NCBI GenBank assembly: GCA_030596225.1
Contig: JAUVKO010000071.1
Span: 1 to 8,893 of the forward strand
Length of the DNA: 8,893 bases
Reading direction: 5' to 3'
Source of the DNA: Fidelibacterota bacterium
GTDB taxonomy: Bacteria; Fidelibacterota; UBA8477; JABMPR01
The notes beneath the pieces were generated by a model. That model saw only the letters and a program-made list of their open reading frames with translations. It ran no database searches and was not told the DNA's origin. This document shows, piece by piece, positions 6,537-8,893 of the stretch. Position 1 is the stretch's first letter, and each line of letters starts with the position of its first letter. The position numbers were made by a program, and so were the translations under genes.

Positions 6537-6830
6537 ATGAATAAGAAACAACTACTCTTTTTTGCTTTGATCAGCATATTGATTGTGATCGTACTGTCTG
6601 CCTGTATGCCGAACCCCAGCCAGACTGCTGGGCATAATCCTGCCGGCTTTTTCAAAGGTGTATGGCATGGCTGGATCGCTCCTATATCGATCATCGTCGG
6701 TTTCTTTAATGACACAACCAGAGTTTATGACCCCAATAACACCGGCTGGTGGTATGATTTCGGTTTCTACATGGCAGTGATCAGTGGTTTTGGTGGATTG
6801 TCTCTGGTACGTAAGAAGCAGGACACCTAG
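6537..6830 (+). CDS. small lipoprotein-like membrane protein, 97 residues
   Basis: The start is KK followed by a hydrophobic stretch (6-20) and the lipobox LSAC, with C23 as the lipidation site, so export and lipid anchoring are expected. After a short polar linker come GFFKGVWHGWIAPISIIVGFF (37-57), a YDPNNTGWWYDFGF segment (64-77), a second hydrophobic stretch (77-91) and a basic RKK tail. I recall an uncharacterised family of small proteins with this WHGWIAP...NNxGWWYDFGF pattern; its function is unknown. The ATG is preceded by TAGGAGA, and the upstream stop codon TAG is part of that site, so the gene is translationally coupled to the asparaginase-like gene. An upstream in-frame ATG at 6459 lies inside the preceding gene and is not the start. 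Confidence 0.8.
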   Translation: MNKKQLLFFALISILIVIVLSACMPNPSQTAGHNPAGFFKGVWHGWIAPISIIVGFFNDTTRVYDPNNTGWWYDFGFYMAVISGFGGLSLVRKKQDT

Positions 6831-6869
6831 CAGCTTCTGCAAATTGAGTGTCTATTTTGTTTTCTTGTG

Positions 6870-6875
6870 TATAAT
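6870..6875 (+). promoter_or_regulatory. -10 element of the ParB-like/SPL-like operon
   Basis: TATAAT is a perfect -10 box. The only -35 resemblance is TTGAGT (6844-6849), at a long 20-bp spacing. If used, transcription starts near 6882 and gives a leader of about 150 nt that begins with the fold-back described for 6887-6978. Confidence 0.4.
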
Positions 6876-6886
6876 CTATTTTTTTT

Positions 6887-6978
6887 ACAACGAAGTGAAC
6901 GAACTTCACGAATTTGTTATCTGGGGTTCACTGAAGAAAGAATTATGGAAATAAATATTCGTTCATTTGTTTCGTTGT
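6887..6978 (+). repeat. two-part inverted repeat in the operon leader
   Basis: ACAACGAA (6887-6894) pairs with TTCGTTGT (6971-6978) and TGAACGAA (6896-6903) with TTCGTTCA (6958-6965); CTTCA (6904-6908) can pair with TGAAG (6932-6936) inside. The left halves are 1 nt apart and the right halves 5 nt apart, giving a bulged stem of about 21 pairs. It may be a structured mRNA leader or a small degenerate MITE. Confidence 0.5.
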
Positions 6979-7034
6979 TAAAATGAAAATATGAATTCTA
7001 TTTGATTTATTTGAATTCAAGACATATTGCCGCT

Positions 7035-7955
7035 ATGAAGATCTCTGTAAAAGAACTGACAACTGCCGGACCCACCATACATTCCAGTTTTGCGCCTCTG
7101 CCCTTCAGAAGGCAAAGATCAAGCGGTACAAAACTGTCCAAGCCGGTTCTAGCTTACCAAACGCCCTCATGCATCAAAATAGTGGGAAATATCCATCATT
7201 TCCTGGAAGCCCAGGATTCCGGACAAGCCACTGTTCCAGTCTATTTAATTCAGGAATCAGAAAACACTTTGGAGCTTCTGGAACTGATCATCGAATACTA
7301 TGCTCCCATGTCCTTGATGGATAAAGCGCTCTTGACGCGGGCAGCTCTTGATCTAGGTGTTCCCAGACCTCTGTTAGCGGAAAAGATTTATCCTGTTATG
7401 GATCTGCCTCCCCGGGCAAAACTTATCGACCAAGTCCTGTTTCTCCTGAAGCTTCCTTTGGAACTCCAGAACTTTATTCTGGATAAAGACCTGAGTTTAA
7501 AACGTGCTCTCATCTTTCAACGAGCAGGCGAACATCTGGATTGGGTCACACGTTTCATCACTAACCTTAAGATCGGTATCAATATGACTGCCGAAATCAT
7601 CCAAAATGTTTGGGAAATGGCAAAACGGGACGATGTGGATTTCAAAACCAAAGCTACAGAGATGGGCTTATGGGACATGGCTGATACTGAGTACGAGGAC
7701 AATCGACTGGCTGTCATGGAAATCCGCAAAAAGATCAATAGCGCCCGTTTCCCGGCTCTCACGAAAGCCGGTGTTGACCTCTCTGAAACCCTTGATGCAG
7801 CTCAATTGCCCCATTCAATCCAGATCAAATGGGATCCCTACTTCGAACGACAAGGGCTTGACATTGCCTTCCACGCCAAGGATGCAAAAGAGCTGAAAAC
7901 CACACTGGACAAGCTTTCCACTTCTGCATTCAAAAACATTTTTAAACATATCTAG
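7035..7955 (+). CDS. ParB-like protein with degenerate nucleotide-binding motif
   Basis: The 306-residue cytoplasmic protein is recognised by pattern only. Residues about 1-75 follow the ParB/sulfiredoxin-like fold: MKISVKEL, then IKIVGNIHHFLEAQDSGQAT followed by VPVYLI, which is the place of the usual IVxGExRxxA...G...VPV. Residues about 95-165 match the ParB helix-turn-helix and linker, notably LLKLPLELQNFILDKDLSLK. In chromosome-partition ParB the GERR arginines bind CTP; here the motif is GNIHH, so CTP-dependent clamping is unlikely. The remaining 140 residues are unrecognised. I prefer the ATG at 7035 because MKISVKEL resembles ParB starts; a TTG at 7002 would extend it by 11 residues, and neither has a clear ribosome-binding site. 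The stop is 6 nt before the radical SAM gene. Partition is not its likely role. Confidence 0.7.
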   Translation: MKISVKELTTAGPTIHSSFAPLPFRRQRSSGTKLSKPVLAYQTPSCIKIVGNIHHFLEAQDSGQATVPVYLIQESENTLELLELIIEYYAPMSLMDKALLTRAALDLGVPRPLLAEKIYPVMDLPPRAKLIDQVLFLLKLPLELQNFILDKDLSLKRALIFQRAGEHLDWVTRFITNLKIGINMTAEIIQNVWEMAKRDDVDFKTKATEMGLWDMADTEYEDNRLAVMEIRKKINSARFPALTKAGVDLSETLDAAQLPHSIQIKWDPYFERQGLDIAFHAKDAKELKTTLDKLSTSAFKNIFKHI

Positions 7956-7961
7956 GATTCC

Positions 7962-8893
7962 ATGAAAGAACCTAAGATCACCCGTATCATTGTTGATCAG
8001 AAAGTTGCTGATCAGGAATTGGTCCAGCGTTATAAAAAGAACAATCCCAAAGCTGAAGTCATCCAATTGGAACTAACGGAAGATCAAAAAGAAGCCATGT
8101 TCCGGCAGGAGGCAACTCCGGCCAAACGAGAAATTCTACTTACTGAAAACCAGGGTCACACGGTAAAACAGTGTCCGGGTACTGATCGCAGCTACCGCTG
8201 CTGCAATTATCACGTCATCAACCAGACCAGTAATTGTCCCATTGACTGCACTTACTGTATTCTTCAGTTTTATTTGAATAACCCGGTGACAACCGTTTAT
8301 GCCAATTCTGAGAAACTTTTTACTGAAGTTCGTGATAAAATCGGCACCCAGCCCAAACGCTTTTTCCGGATCGGCACCGGTGAATTATCTGACAGTCTCG
8401 CTTTTGACTCCTCTTCCGAATTTTCCCGGGATATTGTGAACTACTTTGCCGATCTGAACAATGTGCTCCTGGAATTAAAGACCAAATCCAACCGGATCGA
8501 AAATCTTCTGGATTTGGACCATAAAGGACATACTGTTATTTCCTGGTCCGTTAATCCTCAAATCATCATAGATGCTGAGGAACATAAAGCAGCCTCTTTA
8601 AAAGAGCGTCTCGAAGCAATGAGACAGGTCCAGGAGGCCGGTTATAAGATCGGTTTTCATTTCGACCCTCTATTGTTTCATCCTGACTGGGAAAAGACCT
8701 ACCCTGATCTAATCCGACAGCTTTTTGAAGTCGTGGACCCTGAGAATGTGGCCTGGATCTCCATTGGTTCTCTGCGATTTCCGCCTGAAATGAAAGAGCA
8801 GGTTCTGGAGAAATTCCCTAAATCCAAGATCATGTTCGCCGAATTGATCCGGGGGATGGATGGCAAAATGCGTTATCCCAAGCCTTTGCGTCT
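7962..8893 (+). CDS. spore photoproduct lyase-like radical SAM protein (3' end beyond window)
   Basis: The gene is cut by the window edge after about 310 codons. The ATG follows AGGATTCC, 6 nt after the ParB-like stop. Signatures of the SPL family are plain: KQCPGTDRSYRCCNYHVINQ (69-88), the iron-sulfur triad CPIDCTYC (C92, C96, C99), GTGELSDSLAFD (138-149), a FHFDPLLFHPDW stretch and RGMDGKMRYPKPLR near the visible end. Radical SAM enzymes cleave S-adenosylmethionine to a 5'-deoxyadenosyl radical. True spore photoproduct lyase splits the UV thymine dimer of spores with a cysteine (C141 in Bacillus subtilis) as H donor. Here the aligned region reads FFRIGTGELSD, with no cysteine after C99 in the visible part. 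A different substrate, perhaps handled together with the ParB-like partner, is inferred. Confidence 0.88.
   Translation, partial: MKEPKITRIIVDQKVADQELVQRYKKNNPKAEVIQLELTEDQKEAMFRQEATPAKREILLTENQGHTVKQCPGTDRSYRCCNYHVINQTSNCPIDCTYCILQFYLNNPVTTVYANSEKLFTEVRDKIGTQPKRFFRIGTGELSDSLAFDSSSEFSRDIVNYFADLNNVLLELKTKSNRIENLLDLDHKGHTVISWSVNPQIIIDAEEHKAASLKERLEAMRQVQEAGYKIGFHFDPLLFHPDWEKTYPDLIRQLFEVVDPENVAWISIGSLRFPPEMKEQVLEKFPKSKIMFAELIRGMDGKMRYPKPLR

Noticed and set aside
7002..7034. TTG start for the ParB-like protein
   Set aside because: It is a rare start with no ribosome-binding site, and the extra residues do not fit the ParB-like N-terminus that begins at MKISVKEL.

Overview
The window reads as a bacterial chromosome segment of moderate A+T content (GC estimated by eye at a little over 40%). 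Most genes carry Shine-Dalgarno sites of the AGGAG type. Palindromic repeats of the GAGCTTGTCGAA/TTCGACnnnCTCA kind are dispersed between genes, and there is a lipobox signal peptide. I cannot name the organism. A Gram-negative environmental lineage of the Marinimicrobia/FCB sort is a guess from recollection of the repeats and the gene families, not a demonstrated result.

Layout. (1) 68-1603, minus strand: a TPR-repeat protein that ends in two similar helix-turn-helix-like segments, with a good sigma70-type promoter at 1727-1755. (2) 1655-2005: no gene; a 15-bp perfect hairpin and a second palindromic element. (3) 2006-3389: an IS481-like insertion sequence. Each end carries two copies of a 19-bp motif 27 bp apart. 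Its DDE transposase lacks a usable start for the first half of its DNA-binding domain unless a frameshift at an A6 run joins it to an upstream ATG. (4) 3390-3992: no intact gene; a possible remnant of a ribbon-helix-helix protein, two palindromic repeat units, and a promoter region rich in TTCACG boxes. (5) 3993-4865, plus strand: a self-inhibited (class II) Fic protein, followed by a clear intrinsic terminator. (6) 5175-5885, minus strand: a LOG-family protein, with a third repeat unit near its 3' end. (7) 6041-6830, plus strand: a two-gene operon of a single-domain asparaginase-like protein and a 97-residue lipoprotein-like membrane protein. (8) 7035 to the window edge, plus strand: a two-gene operon of a ParB-like protein with a degenerate GERR-type motif and a spore-photoproduct-lyase-like radical SAM protein, preceded by a leader that can fold back on itself.

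Functional reading. The LOG gene and the asparaginase operon are divergent and share a 155-bp promoter region. The most promising candidate for an undescribed system is the ParB-like/SPL-like pair. The radical SAM partner keeps the CxxxCxxC cluster and family signatures. In the visible part it has no cysteine in the region where true spore photoproduct lyase has its H-donor cysteine. The ParB-like partner has lost the arginines expected in the nucleotide-binding motif. The two genes are 6 nt apart and probably act together, perhaps on a nucleic acid, but the substrate is unknown.
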